A stretch of DNA of 64,000 nucleotides from Candidatus Gastranaerophilales bacterium (GCA_944324915.1 CALUYD010000006.1:32989-96988); one strand, 5' to 3'; numbered from the stretch's first letter, positions 54,464 to 63,785 are shown. Notes: a model not told the origin generated them from the letters alone. Program-made: numbers and translations.

Positions 54464-56275
54464 ATGAAAGTATTATTTTTATTTCCACCGCAATGGATGC
54501 CAATAAGTCCTCATTTTGCAATTGCAACATTAATGGGACAATTTGAAAATTCGCCATACGAAGCAAGTATGATGGATTTAAATATAGATTTTTACAATAA
54601 AATTTTAACCAGAAAATATGTTTCAAATGCTCTAAAAAGAGCAAAAAATCTACTTATTGAAACAAAAGAAGAAATTAAGACGGTTTATAAAAAAGATAAA
54701 AAATTTGATGAATATCCCTTTGAATGGCAAAACAAGATTGCAAAATCTTCAATGCTTTTAAATATGTTTCAAAAATATGGAAAACAGCTTGATAGAGCTT
54801 CGATTTTAGTTGAGCAAGCAGTGGATATTTTAAAATCAAAAGTACATTTTTATAATCCAAAATTATTTGTAAATGCGATAAACACAATTAATATTGCTCT
54901 TGAAATATGTTCTGCTCCTTATTTTCCAACTAAAATCGGATATATAAGTTATAGCAACGAATTAATGAAATTGGATTTTGATTCTATAAAATATTATGTT
55001 TTTGATAAAAATTCAAACATTTTTAGAGATTACTATGAAAGTGTTATCGGAGATATTATCAAGCAAAAAGCTGATTATATCGGTATTTCAATTAATTCAT
55101 CAAGCCAAATTATAGCCGGGTTAACCCTTGCTAATATGCTAAAGCAAAAAACAAAAGCACATATTAGTATCGGCGGGAACCACTTTGGAAGAGTAGCGGA
55201 TTCATTAGAAAAATATCCTGAGTTTTTTAATTTATTCTGTGATTCTGTATCATTAGAAGAAGGCGAAATTCCTGTTTATAAACTTGCTCAATATGTAAAT
55301 AATGAAATTCCTATTGAAGAAGTTCCTAACTTAATGTATTTAAAAGACGGAAAAGTAGCTAAAAATCCTATAATAGAACCGCTAAAGCTAAACGATATGA
55401 AAATGGCAAGTCTTAAAGGCTATGAACTTGACAAATATTTCATTCCCGAAATTGTAATGCCATTTCAAACATCTCGCGGATGTTATTGGAGAAAATGCAG
55501 TTTTTGCGACCACGATTTTGGAATGTGCTATAACATAAAAGATTTAGATAAATTAATTGAAGAAATTAAATACTTCAATAAAACTTATGGAATTACAAAA
55601 TTTGAATTTATAGATGAAGCAATTAGCCCATCTTATATGAAAACAATGTGCGAAAGAATTATAAAAGAAGGGCTTGATATTCAATTTTTCTGTGACGCAA
55701 GATTGGAAACAGGTTTTACAAAAGAAGTTTTTGATATTGCAGCAAAAGCCGGACTTAAAATGGTTCTATGGGGTTATGAATCCGGTTCAAAAAGAATTAT
55801 GGATTTAATAAATAAAGGAATTGATGTTGATAACAGGTTGAATATTTTAAAAGACGCGCGAGATGCCGGAATATTTAACTTTGCATTTATCTTCTTTGGT
55901 TTTCCTGCTGAAACAAAAGAAGACGCCATGATGACAATTGATGAAATTTGCGCTCATACAGATATCATTAATACTTACGGAAAAAGCATGTTTACAATGG
56001 GTAAACATACAAAATTAAGAGAAGCGCCAGAAAAATATGGAGTTATTGGTGAAACCTATCAAGAAGCAGAGTTTTCCCCGACTTATGTATATGAAGCTGT
56101 TGGAATGACAAAAAAAGAACTTAACGAGATGATGGATTTATGCTCTAAAAGAGCAAATGAAGCCTATGGAAATGCTTTAGTATTCCATCTTTTAAGTAGA
56201 GAAATAATTCTTTTATATTTAAGCAAATACGGTACGCAAAAGGTTTGCAATTATAAATTTGAGGATGTTAAATAA
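54464..56275 (+). CDS. B12-binding-type radical SAM protein
   Basis: 603 residues. The N-terminal half (MKVLFLFPPQWMPISPHFAI; ISINSSSQIIAGLTLANML; ISIGGNHFGRV) has the layout of a cobalamin-binding Rossmann domain. The radical SAM core follows with the cluster-binding Cys340-x4-Cys345-x2-Cys348 (GCYWRKCSFCDHDFG), slightly longer than the textbook CX3CX2C, and later EFIDEAISPSYM, GLKMVLWGYESGS. Members methylate or rearrange unactivated carbons in natural products, lipids or RNA; the substrate is unknown. A -10 (TATAAT at 54443) and AAGG site precede it. The next gene starts inside its stop codon. Confidence 0.83.
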   Translation: MKVLFLFPPQWMPISPHFAIATLMGQFENSPYEASMMDLNIDFYNKILTRKYVSNALKRAKNLLIETKEEIKTVYKKDKKFDEYPFEWQNKIAKSSMLLNMFQKYGKQLDRASILVEQAVDILKSKVHFYNPKLFVNAINTINIALEICSAPYFPTKIGYISYSNELMKLDFDSIKYYVFDKNSNIFRDYYESVIGDIIKQKADYIGISINSSSQIIAGLTLANMLKQKTKAHISIGGNHFGRVADSLEKYPEFFNLFCDSVSLEEGEIPVYKLAQYVNNEIPIEEVPNLMYLKDGKVAKNPIIEPLKLNDMKMASLKGYELDKYFIPEIVMPFQTSRGCYWRKCSFCDHDFGMCYNIKDLDKLIEEIKYFNKTYGITKFEFIDEAISPSYMKTMCERIIKEGLDIQFFCDARLETGFTKEVFDIAAKAGLKMVLWGYESGSKRIMDLINKGIDVDNRLNILKDARDAGIFNFAFIFFGFPAETKEDAMMTIDEICAHTDIINTYGKSMFTMGKHTKLREAPEKYGVIGETYQEAEFSPTYVYEAVGMTKKELNEMMDLCSKRANEAYGNALVFHLLSREIILLYLSKYGTQKVCNYKFEDVK

Positions 56276-56652
56276 TGAATTATGATGATTTAGAAGAATT
56301 TCAAAAAGAACTTGAACAAGCAGAAAAAGAACAAGATAAAAACCAAAATAAAAAGCAAGAAGATGATTTTGGTTTTAGTGAGGTCTTAAATGAAAGACAA
56401 AAACATAAAGACGCTCTAAAAGAAAGATTAATCAAACAAAATTTTTCCGATAAAGAAATAGACAAGCTCTTTAAAATTATAAAAAAAGCTGAAGATGATA
56501 TGGAAAAAGTAAAAAAATCGTATAATTATAAATCAGGAGTGCCCGGAGCAGGTATTAAATTGAAAAACGATTTAATTGAAATTCAAAATAAAATGAAAGC
56601 TGATTTTGATAAAGAATTTAGTGAGATAATCTCAAAGAAAAAAAATAAATAA
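56275..56652 (+). CDS. Small charged coiled-coil protein, unknown function
   Basis: 125 residues, almost wholly helical and highly charged (EEFQKELEQAEKEQDKNQ; KLFKIIKKAEDDMEKVKKSY). It overlaps the radical SAM stop by one base (TAATG), so it is translationally coupled. A GVPGAG loop near residue 90 breaks the helices. The pairing might make it a substrate, chaperone or partner of the radical SAM enzyme, but nothing beyond the coupling supports this. Confidence 0.75.
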   Translation: MNYDDLEEFQKELEQAEKEQDKNQNKKQEDDFGFSEVLNERQKHKDALKERLIKQNFSDKEIDKLFKIIKKAEDDMEKVKKSYNYKSGVPGAGIKLKNDLIEIQNKMKADFDKEFSEIISKKKNK

Positions 56653-56676
56653 TTTTGTTACAAAGTTTAATAATTA

Positions 56677-56685
56677 TGCTATAAT
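56677..56685 (+). promoter_or_regulatory. Extended -10 promoter of fliD
   Basis: TGC-TATAAT, with TTACAA 16 nt upstream of the hexamer as a possible -35. This is a housekeeping-type promoter, not the GCCGATAA type of sigma-28. The leader would be about 65 nt. Confidence 0.6.
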
Positions 56686-56758
56686 ATATACATAGCGTGG
56701 AATATTGCTCTATATAATATGTTTATACGGATATAAGAAGAAAAAGGGATTTTTTATT

Positions 56759-58555
56759 ATGTCAACAATTATTACAGGACTTGGTTCCGGACTTGATATT
56801 AATAGTTTAGTTTCACAACTTGTTGCTGTGAAAGAATCTTCTCTTGTAACACCGCTGGAAGATAAATTGTCTACTTTGGAAAAGAAAAGTAGCGCCTTAA
56901 CCACTTTAAAATCTAAATTTTCTTCTTTACAAACCGCGCTTCAAACATTTACAAAGGCGATGTATAATACATCTTCTGATATGTGGACAAATACAACTAT
57001 TACCTCTTCTAATGATTCGTATGCTACTGCTACTTCATCAGGAGGTGTTTCTGCTGCTAATATTGAATTATTTATAGAACAAATTGCAACAGCAACAACC
57101 GCAAAAAGTGTTAATTCGCTTGGTGCAACATCTAAAGAAGCATTAGAAAACACTAAATTTGTAAACCTTGCTAACGGACAAGCAAAAGAAGGTACTTTTT
57201 CTATGTTCTTGGACGGCAAAGAATATTCTATTGAAATAGATAAAGAAGACACTCTAAAAGATGTCATGAATAAAATTAGCGATGTATCAGGCGGAAAAAT
57301 TACTGCAAGTCTTGATGATAACGGTAATTTCTCAATATCATCAGCCGAAGGAACAAATTTATTTTTAGGTTCATCAGGCGACACTTCAAATCTTGCTTCT
57401 GCGTTTAAGTTATTGGATAAGCAAGGCGCTAACAATTATACAAGTTCATATCCACTATCTGCCGTAAACACTTCAGCTAAAATGAATTCAGCTGAATCAG
57501 GTTTATCCGGCTTAAAATTCTATAACGAAGACGGCAGCGAAGCTACAAGCGGTAAAATTATCATTAATGGCGAAGAAATTGAAGTTAATGGTGATATGTC
57601 TATTAATGATTTAGTTTCAAAAATTAATGGTAATTCAAAAACAAAAGTTAAAGCCTCTTATGATTCGCTAACTAATAAAATTTCGCTAACTTCAACTCAA
57701 ACAGGCGAAAGCAACATCAGCCTTTCAAGCGAAGGGACTAATCTTTTAAATGTCTTAGGTTTAACACAAGGCGAAGGTGAAAATGAAATCATAGCCCAAG
57801 GCTCACAAGAGCTTGGTCAAAATGCAATTGTTCATATTAACGGAAATAAAGTAGTTTCAAATTCTAATACAATTACAGGCGAATCTTCTGGTATTCCTAA
57901 TTTATCAATAACTGTTAAGAAACCAACAAGTGATTATTCAGGCAATAATGAAGATGTAAAATCTGTTACTCTTGATATTCAACCGGATCATACAAAAATA
58001 AAAGAATCATTAGAAGCATTTGTTACTGCTTATAATGATGTTGTATCGAATATTAAAACAATGACAGATTCTGAAGGTGATATAGGTAGAGATTCGTCAC
58101 TAAATTCAATTTTATCTCAATTAAGAAGTATAACATCTATGGTAAGTGAAAATGACGGAATATACTCAATGTTATCTCAAATTGGAATTTCATCAGATAA
58201 AGAAGATGTTTCAAAATTAACAATAGATACTGATAAACTTGACGAAGCGTTGAGTGAAAATTTAGAATCTGTAAAATTATTACTATCTGACGGCTACACA
58301 TCAAAAGATGATAACGGTTTATTTGATAGTCTTGTTAGTACTGTAAATAACGTGCTTGATACAGAAAAAGGTTATTTTACAACTCAAAGCGAAAGCGTGC
58401 AATCATTAATCAAAAACATGAATACAAGAATTGAGCGTGCAAATGAACGTTTATTGAGTTATGAAACAAGAATAACTAAGCAATTCAACAAAATGGATTC
58501 AACAATAGCTGCACTTAATTCGCAATTAAGTACGTTTATGTCATACATTGGTTAA
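56759..58555 (+). CDS. fliD: Flagellar hook-associated protein 2 (filament cap)
   Basis: 598 residues from the ATG at 56759, where the family's N-terminus (MSTIITGLGSGLDINSLVSQ) begins. The N-terminal FliD domain and helical D0 segments are followed by middle D2/D3 domains (two IINGEEIEVNGDMSINDLVS-like modules), and a C-terminal domain with VTAYNDVVSNIKTMTDSEGD and a coiled coil ending in RITKQFNKMDSTIAALNSQL, then STFMSYIG. It caps the growing filament and folds flagellin. No fliS, fliT or flagellin gene is nearby, so the flagellar genes are dispersed. The 3' end overlaps rlmN by 4 nt. Confidence 0.9.
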   Translation: MSTIITGLGSGLDINSLVSQLVAVKESSLVTPLEDKLSTLEKKSSALTTLKSKFSSLQTALQTFTKAMYNTSSDMWTNTTITSSNDSYATATSSGGVSAANIELFIEQIATATTAKSVNSLGATSKEALENTKFVNLANGQAKEGTFSMFLDGKEYSIEIDKEDTLKDVMNKISDVSGGKITASLDDNGNFSISSAEGTNLFLGSSGDTSNLASAFKLLDKQGANNYTSSYPLSAVNTSAKMNSAESGLSGLKFYNEDGSEATSGKIIINGEEIEVNGDMSINDLVSKINGNSKTKVKASYDSLTNKISLTSTQTGESNISLSSEGTNLLNVLGLTQGEGENEIIAQGSQELGQNAIVHINGNKVVSNSNTITGESSGIPNLSITVKKPTSDYSGNNEDVKSVTLDIQPDHTKIKESLEAFVTAYNDVVSNIKTMTDSEGDIGRDSSLNSILSQLRSITSMVSENDGIYSMLSQIGISSDKEDVSKLTIDTDKLDEALSENLESVKLLLSDGYTSKDDNGLFDSLVSTVNNVLDTEKGYFTTQSESVQSLIKNMNTRIERANERLLSYETRITKQFNKMDSTIAALNSQLSTFMSYIG

Positions 58556-59583
58556 TTGCTTAATTTTCCTGCTAATTGTCCGCAAGCGGCATCAATATCT
58601 GCTCCGCGCTCTAGCCTTATTGTGACTTTTTTACCTGATGCTTCCAATAAGTATTTAAATTTAAGCATATCTTTTTTATTTGGTTTTTTAAAATCCACAT
58701 CACTATTAATTGGATTATACGGAATTAAATTTATATTGCATTTAATATCTTTTAAAAGTTCGATTAATTCTATTGCGCATTCTTTTGTATCATTCAAACC
58801 GCCAATTAGTATATATTCAATAGTAACTCTATTTTTTGTCACTTTATTAAATTCAATTAATGCCTTTTTTAGTTCTTCAATGTTGTACTTCTTTTCAATT
58901 GGCATTATTTTCTCCCTAATTTGATGATTAGGAGCATGAAGAGAAATTGCTAATGTGGGAATTAAATCATTTTTTGCTAATTCATATATCTTTGGAACAA
59001 TTCCGGATGTTGAAACAGTCATTCTTCTTATTGAAATTTGCAGATTTTTATTTATAAGCTCAATTGCTTTTTTTATATTTTCAAAATTATCAAAAGGTTC
59101 GCCCTGACCCATAAATACAACATTTGTTATTTTTAAATCAGTATCCATTTGAGCAAGTAAAATTTGAGATACTATTTCATTTGCCTCAAGATTTCTTTTA
59201 AAACCGTTTTTACCTGTTGCACAAAATTTACAACCCATTTTGCAACCAACTTGGCAAGATACACACATAGAAAGGTTTGAGCGATTATCAAAGCGCATTA
59301 AAACGGCTTCGGCGCATAATCCGTCTTTATATTCTATTAAATATTTGATTGTGCCATCTTGTGAAATTTGACGTGTTTTAATTTTGCAATCTAAAATTTG
59401 ACAATTTTCATTTAAAAACTGTCTGAATTCTTTTTTTACATCTGTCATATCATCAAAAGATTTTGCATTTTTTGCCCAAATCCAAGAGTGAATTTGCTCG
59501 GCTCTGAATTTCATTTCGCCTTGCTTAACAATAAAATCGCATAATTCTTCTTTTGAAAATTTTGATAATGTCGTCTTTTCCAT
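58552..59583 (-). CDS. rlmN: 23S rRNA (adenine-2503-C2) methyltransferase
   Basis: 343 residues, standard. Radical SAM cluster motif CKMGCKFC (about 117-124 in the context CQVGCKMGCKFCATG), the MRFDNRSNLSMCVSCQVGC approach, GQGEPFDN, and the C-terminal RLERGADIDAACGQL that carries the methyl-carrying cysteine. Methylates A2503 of 23S rRNA, and A37 of some tRNAs in other species. The start lies 6 nt downstream of a TGA-TAATAT box with no ribosome-binding site, another leaderless candidate. Confidence 0.95.
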   Translation of the reverse strand: MEKTTLSKFSKEELCDFIVKQGEMKFRAEQIHSWIWAKNAKSFDDMTDVKKEFRQFLNENCQILDCKIKTRQISQDGTIKYLIEYKDGLCAEAVLMRFDNRSNLSMCVSCQVGCKMGCKFCATGKNGFKRNLEANEIVSQILLAQMDTDLKITNVVFMGQGEPFDNFENIKKAIELINKNLQISIRRMTVSTSGIVPKIYELAKNDLIPTLAISLHAPNHQIREKIMPIEKKYNIEELKKALIEFNKVTKNRVTIEYILIGGLNDTKECAIELIELLKDIKCNINLIPYNPINSDVDFKKPNKKDMLKFKYLLEASGKKVTIRLERGADIDAACGQLAGKLSN

Positions 59584-59598
59584 AATTAAATATTATCA
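59584..59598 (-). promoter_or_regulatory. -10-like element abutting rlmN start codon
   Basis: Minus strand TGA-TAATAT (59590-59598), then TTAATT and the ATG. The hexamer matches consensus at four of six positions. Leaderless candidate. Confidence 0.45.
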
Positions 59599-59603
59599 TA
59601 AAT

Positions 59604-59636
59604 AAAAAAGAGGTTGCTTTATTCAACCTCTTTTTT
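59604..59636 (-). terminator. Terminator of EF-hand paralogue 2
   Basis: A 12-bp stem (AAAAAGAGGTTG and CAACCTCTTTTT) around 7 nt, just after the stop at 59653 on the minus strand, with T residues on both strands. Confidence 0.85.
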
Positions 59637-59652
59637 TGTATTGCTTTAAATA

Positions 59653-61122
59653 TTACATATCGATTTCTTTTAAAAGTTCATCTTTATCAATATCATATTT
59701 TTTAGATATTTTTTCGATAATAACATCTATATCTTCGCCGTTTTTTAATGCTTCATCAACTGCATTTTGAGCTTCTGAAACTGCATCTTTAAATAAATCT
59801 TGCTGAGCTTGAATATTTGCTTTTGCTTCAGATTTAGCTTCTTTTATTTGTTGTTGTTGATTTTGTTCTTCTTCTTGTTTTACTTTTTCGGTTTTTTCTT
59901 TGATTTCATCAGCTGCTTTTTCTAAATCTTTTTCAAATTCTGCTGCTTCTTGTTCGCTTATTATGCCATCGTTATTTGTATCATAATTATCTATATTAAA
60001 ATCTTTCTTGAAGTTTTCAATTCCATAGTTAATTGCTTCACCTTTTGTTGCAGATCCACCTTTGTATAGGCTATCTCCAAGTTTATCAACCATTTGTTTT
60101 GTTTGTTCAAATGTTCTGTTGCAACTCCATTGACCAGGAGCATCAGCATTTATACCATACACTGCGCATACCGCTTGAGCCATTGTCAATGTTTCGCCAT
60201 ACATTGTGTTAATTGTAGAATTTGAGCTTGCATATTGATTATTATCAAGTCCTGCTTTAACGTTAACTAATAATTCCGCATAAGCATCTTCATTACCCAT
60301 AAAATCAGCTTTTGATACACATTCATAGCCCATTTGGTCAAGTATGCTTGATAAGTTCATTTCAGCACCTTGAGCAGTGCCATCTGCAGTTAAACAATCC
60401 GCAAATATAATACTACCTTTGTTTCCTTGTGCATCTTGAAGTATTTCAGCATCATCTGAATATACATGAGCTAAAATTTCTTCATCAGTCATATCTTCAG
60501 TGCCTTCCATATTAACTAATGAGAAGGTATAAGTTCTATTTTGCCAATGATCATGATCACCAACAGCGTCTGCTCTGATACCTAATTTTGCTAATTCAAT
60601 TGTTGCTGGTGAATTTGGAGAGCCGAAAATTGCTCTTAAATTATAATTACAGCTTGGACCGTATGTTTCAATAACTTCTTGTAGTTGTGATTCAATGTAT
60701 AAATCAAGTTCGCTATCAAAAGAATCAACAATAGCATCTAATAATGAAGCTGAAGCTAATTCATCTGTTTCGTCTATAACTCCATCGCCATTACTGTCTT
60801 GTCTTTGATCTACTCTCCATTCTTCATTATTTACTAGATTTTTTTCGACTAATGCTGCATTATCTAAAATTCTTCTGTCAAACAATCCGTTGCCGTTTTT
60901 TTGTAAGTCAAATGCGGCATCATAAGCGCTTGTATATTTATTTTCTTCTTCTTTGCCATAAATTTCATCATATAAACTTGACGAATATGTTTGATTAAAA
61001 GTAATTGCAGTTGCACTATATGATGTTGATGAACCTGAGCTTGCAGGTGTAGCTGCTGCTGATGAAGCTGGTGCTGAATTTTTTTGTGCTGCTTTTAATA
61101 ATTCTACTGCTGCTAATGCCAT
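59653..61122 (-). CDS. EF-hand-bearing protein of unknown family (paralogue 2)
   Basis: 489 residues. The N-terminus (MALAAVELLKAAQKN, then an Ala/Ser-rich stretch) has no signal peptide. Two calcium-type loops are seen: DSNGDGVIDETDE near residue 110 and DTNNDGIISEQE near 395. The shared core with the protein at 53108 includes SFDSELDLYIESQLQEVIE and AQGAEMNLSSILDQMGYECV, then SKADF. A Glu/Gln/Lys-rich coiled coil (about 405-450) and IIEKISKKYDIDKDELLKEI close it, again as in the paralogue. Family unknown; it has its own promoter element and terminator. Confidence 0.8.
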   Translation of the reverse strand: MALAAVELLKAAQKNSAPASSAAATPASSGSSTSYSATAITFNQTYSSSLYDEIYGKEEENKYTSAYDAAFDLQKNGNGLFDRRILDNAALVEKNLVNNEEWRVDQRQDSNGDGVIDETDELASASLLDAIVDSFDSELDLYIESQLQEVIETYGPSCNYNLRAIFGSPNSPATIELAKLGIRADAVGDHDHWQNRTYTFSLVNMEGTEDMTDEEILAHVYSDDAEILQDAQGNKGSIIFADCLTADGTAQGAEMNLSSILDQMGYECVSKADFMGNEDAYAELLVNVKAGLDNNQYASSNSTINTMYGETLTMAQAVCAVYGINADAPGQWSCNRTFEQTKQMVDKLGDSLYKGGSATKGEAINYGIENFKKDFNIDNYDTNNDGIISEQEAAEFEKDLEKAADEIKEKTEKVKQEEEQNQQQQIKEAKSEAKANIQAQQDLFKDAVSEAQNAVDEALKNGEDIDVIIEKISKKYDIDKDELLKEIDM

Positions 61123-61149
61123 AATTTTACACTTTCTCTTTTTTGGGGG

Positions 61150-61166
61150 TACATAATTATAAAGTA
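61150..61166 (-). promoter_or_regulatory. Shared promoter-like element, copy D
   Basis: On the minus strand TACTTTATAATTATGTA, 27 nt before the ATG at 61122. It is the most diverged copy and contains a perfect TATAAT. Confidence 0.5.
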
Positions 61167-61311
61167 TTTTTGAAATTAAAAATTTACCAAAATTACCCTT
61201 TTTGTAAAGAAATGTAACAAGAAAATATATAATTAATATATACTCATTATATTATTAATCTATAAATCGAATATATTTATTTAATAATTACAGCTTAAAT
61301 GCTTATATTTA

Positions 61312-62187
61312 CTAGAGTTTAACCCATTCTGATAATTCTTTTTTAGATATAGAATACTTTTTAAACTCAATTTCACCATCATTACAATATCTGCAAAAAT
61401 CTATCGGTTTTTTAAATAAGGCGTTAATATAAGATGCACTTTTTACCTTATTTAAATCAATATAATCATTTTTTCCAAGTTTAAAATCTAAATTAAAATA
61501 TTTATTTAAAAAGTGAATATTAGGGGCCGGAGTGCATACATATAATTTTCCATCTCTAACAAAATGACACTTCTTTTCCCAACATTTTTGAAATGCTATT
61601 TTTTTATCATTTTTGCCGTTTAAATCAAGATTTTGTTTTTTCATTTTATTTCTATTTAAACTAAAATAATAGGTTTTTATGCCTATTTTAGATAGTTTTT
61701 CAATCCAACCTTCATAATCAATTTTTAGAGGGTAATGTGTCATAGATAGAGCTATATTGTATTTTTTTAATGCATTAAAAAAGTTTTCATTTTGTTTATC
61801 TAATAAAATTCCATTCGTTATGATTACAATTTTGCTTTTAGGGTAAATATTTCTTAATGGTTCTAATATATCTAACAAATTTGGGTGTAAAAGCGGTTCT
61901 CCGCCTACAATATATATTTTTCCTATATTATCAAAAATCTTTTTTAATTTTTTAAAATCTTCAATAATATCATCAATTTTACAGAAATTTTTATCAGCTA
62001 AAGGTGTAAAATGGTCACAATATGCGCAATTTAAATTACAATGATCAACAATATGAAATTCAACTTGAGATAAATATGTTCCATTTCCGAATTTTCTTTT
62101 AAGATAATCTTGAAGCGAGTATGGAAGAACTTTATCTGATATATTTTTTAATTTTTTTATAATTTTTATTATTGTTGAAATTTTCAT
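61312..62187 (-). CDS. Radical SAM protein in a surface-sugar cluster
   Basis: 291 residues from the ATG at 62187, chosen because AGAGGA stands 6 nt upstream. CxxxCxxC is in DHCNLNCAYCDHF (about 51-58), GGEPLLHP is the glycine-rich SAM-binding strand, and further cysteines near the C-terminus (CWEKKCHFV, VCTP, CRYCND) resemble a SPASM-like auxiliary cluster region. Genes like this occur among glycosyltransferases in polysaccharide clusters, and this one sits 8 nt after a GT2 gene. The substrate is unknown. About 190 nt of gene-free AT-rich DNA separate it from paralogue 2. Confidence 0.82.
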   Translation of the reverse strand: MKISTIIKIIKKLKNISDKVLPYSLQDYLKRKFGNGTYLSQVEFHIVDHCNLNCAYCDHFTPLADKNFCKIDDIIEDFKKLKKIFDNIGKIYIVGGEPLLHPNLLDILEPLRNIYPKSKIVIITNGILLDKQNENFFNALKKYNIALSMTHYPLKIDYEGWIEKLSKIGIKTYYFSLNRNKMKKQNLDLNGKNDKKIAFQKCWEKKCHFVRDGKLYVCTPAPNIHFLNKYFNLDFKLGKNDYIDLNKVKSASYINALFKKPIDFCRYCNDGEIEFKKYSISKKELSEWVKL

Positions 62188-62195
62188 ATTTTCCT

Positions 62196-63200
62196 CTAAA
62201 AATAATGTTTTAAACAAGTTTTAATAGCGCATAATTTTCTTTTTAATTTGTATGTTTCATAATTGTATTTGATTATATCATTTAATTTTGTTGTGTTTGT
62301 ATTTTTTTTAATAAAATCAGTTCCGTATTTATTTTTTATATAGATTACTATTTTTTGAAACATATTATAGTAGTCTTTTTTATTTTTTTTGTTCACAAGA
62401 GTAAAATAATAAAATAATTGCCTTAGTCTGTTATTTAAAAACGAATATAGAATTTTTTTATTATCTTTATATTTTGAATTTTCAAAAATTTCTTCGCAAA
62501 CAAAAAAAGTATTGTATATTGTTTTTATGTTGTTATTTTTGGTATAGGTTGTTGAATTGTTATGTATTCTATGATTTAAAATATATTTATCAAGGCAAGA
62601 GATTTTATCTGCATATAGAAATGCTTTTATATAAAATTCTGAATCTTCAATAAATCTTGTAGGGGAATATTTTATATTGTTTTTAATCAAAAAATCTCTA
62701 TTATATGCTCTATATGGCCATGCACCTCTGTTGAATAAAATATCTTGAGCTATTATTGGAGAGAAAACCGATTCTTCAAATTTTAAATAATAATTTTCAA
62801 TAAAGAAATAGGGTGTTTTCTTGTTTATTTTTTCATAATATTTGTATGCGTTGAATATTATAATATCGGGGTTATCTTTTTTAAATTTTTCATATATATT
62901 TAAAAGAGCATCTTCTTCAAGCCAATCATCTGAATCAAGGTAATATACAATATCGCCTTTTGCTTTTTTTAGAGCAAAATTTCTTGCTATACCTTGACCT
63001 TCGTTTTCTTTTGAAAAAATCTTTATTCTGTCATCATAAATTGCAAATTTTTCTGCTATTTCAAGCGATTTGTCACTAGAGCCATCATTAATTAAAATAA
63101 ATTCAAAATCTTCAAAACTTTGAGATAAAACACTTTGAATACATTGTTTTAGGGTGTTTTGGCTGTTATAAAACGGTGTTATTATACTTATTTTAGGCAA
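62196..63200 (-). CDS. Family 2 glycosyltransferase
   Basis: 334 residues. GT-A fold: KISIITPFYNSQNTLKQCIQ start, LINDGSSDKS, GQGIARNFALKKAKGDIVYY and the metal-binding LDSDDWLEEDAL. The C-terminal 230 residues are Lys/Tyr/Asn-rich, common in wall- and LPS-sugar transferases. The start is a TTG at 63200 with AAGGA 9 nt upstream; no ATG suits the conserved N-terminus. It lies between the short Rossmann-like gene and the radical SAM gene on one transcript. Confidence 0.88.
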   Translation of the reverse strand: MPKISIITPFYNSQNTLKQCIQSVLSQSFEDFEFILINDGSSDKSLEIAEKFAIYDDRIKIFSKENEGQGIARNFALKKAKGDIVYYLDSDDWLEEDALLNIYEKFKKDNPDIIIFNAYKYYEKINKKTPYFFIENYYLKFEESVFSPIIAQDILFNRGAWPYRAYNRDFLIKNNIKYSPTRFIEDSEFYIKAFLYADKISCLDKYILNHRIHNNSTTYTKNNNIKTIYNTFFVCEEIFENSKYKDNKKILYSFLNNRLRQLFYYFTLVNKKNKKDYYNMFQKIVIYIKNKYGTDFIKKNTNTTKLNDIIKYNYETYKLKRKLCAIKTCLKHYF

Positions 63201-63228
63201 TCTATAATTCCTTCCGGTATGTTTTTGT

Positions 63229-63630
63229 TTAATTATTCCAAATTTCTTTGATTAAATCTAAAAGAGGAATTCTTGCAAGTGGTAAAACTTTGATTTTGGT
63301 TTTATCAAAATGATTTATCTCAAAATCTTCAATAATTCCTATGTATTTCAATGTTGCAACAATGACATAATCGGGCTTATATTCTTTGATTTTATTTTTC
63401 GGAATCATTTTATATTCCAAAAAACTTTTTCCTTCATCATCGTCATTAAATTTCATATCAGATATACCAATGACATTTAATTTTGATAAATCATAGTTTT
63501 CAATGATATATCTAAAAAAACTGCCTGTACCATAAATTACTGAGGTTTTATTTTTTAATTTTTTATTTAATTTGTTTAAGTATTTTTCAAATTTAATTTT
63601 TTCAAGATATGTTTTGAAATCTTCATTCAT
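63229..63630 (-). CDS. Small Rossmann-like protein, unknown function
   Basis: 133 residues. TSVIYGTGSFFRYIIENYDL (about 29-48) and NVIGISDMKF give a beta-alpha-beta with a GTGSFF loop, and YKPDYVIVATLKYIGII a second strand. This resembles the nucleotide-binding half of sugar dehydratases or the regions appended to FkbM-type and glycosyltransferase proteins, but there are no catalytic residues. It overlaps the stop codon of a truncated upstream reading frame (ATGA), so it was once the downstream member of a longer operon. Confidence 0.7.
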   Translation of the reverse strand: MNEDFKTYLEKIKFEKYLNKLNKKLKNKTSVIYGTGSFFRYIIENYDLSKLNVIGISDMKFNDDDEGKSFLEYKMIPKNKIKEYKPDYVIVATLKYIGIIEDFEINHFDKTKIKVLPLARIPLLDLIKEIWNN

Positions 63631-63785
63631 AATCCAAGCTCCATCAATACTTTTTTAAGATACCATGTAAAATCGAATCCTACAAGTTTATTAAATAAAA
63701 TGACCCTTAGAAAAATTCTTTTGATGGTAGTATTTTGAATGAAAGCTCCAAGGGAGCCTTGGCGACCTTGTGCGCTTACGCACTT
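63627..63785 (-). pseudogene. 3' remnant of a truncated surface-cluster gene
   Basis: An open frame of 52 codons ends in TGA overlapping the next gene's ATG, the coupling style used throughout this window. It reads ...FIQNTTIKRIFLRVILFNK, then LVGFDFTWYLKKVLMELGL, and has no plausible start: the frame runs upstream into the tRNA-like mosaic and meets a stop at 63786. The coding feel starts near 63740. I read it as the C-terminus of a gene whose 5' part was lost by insertion or deletion at the tRNA locus. Confidence 0.5.
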
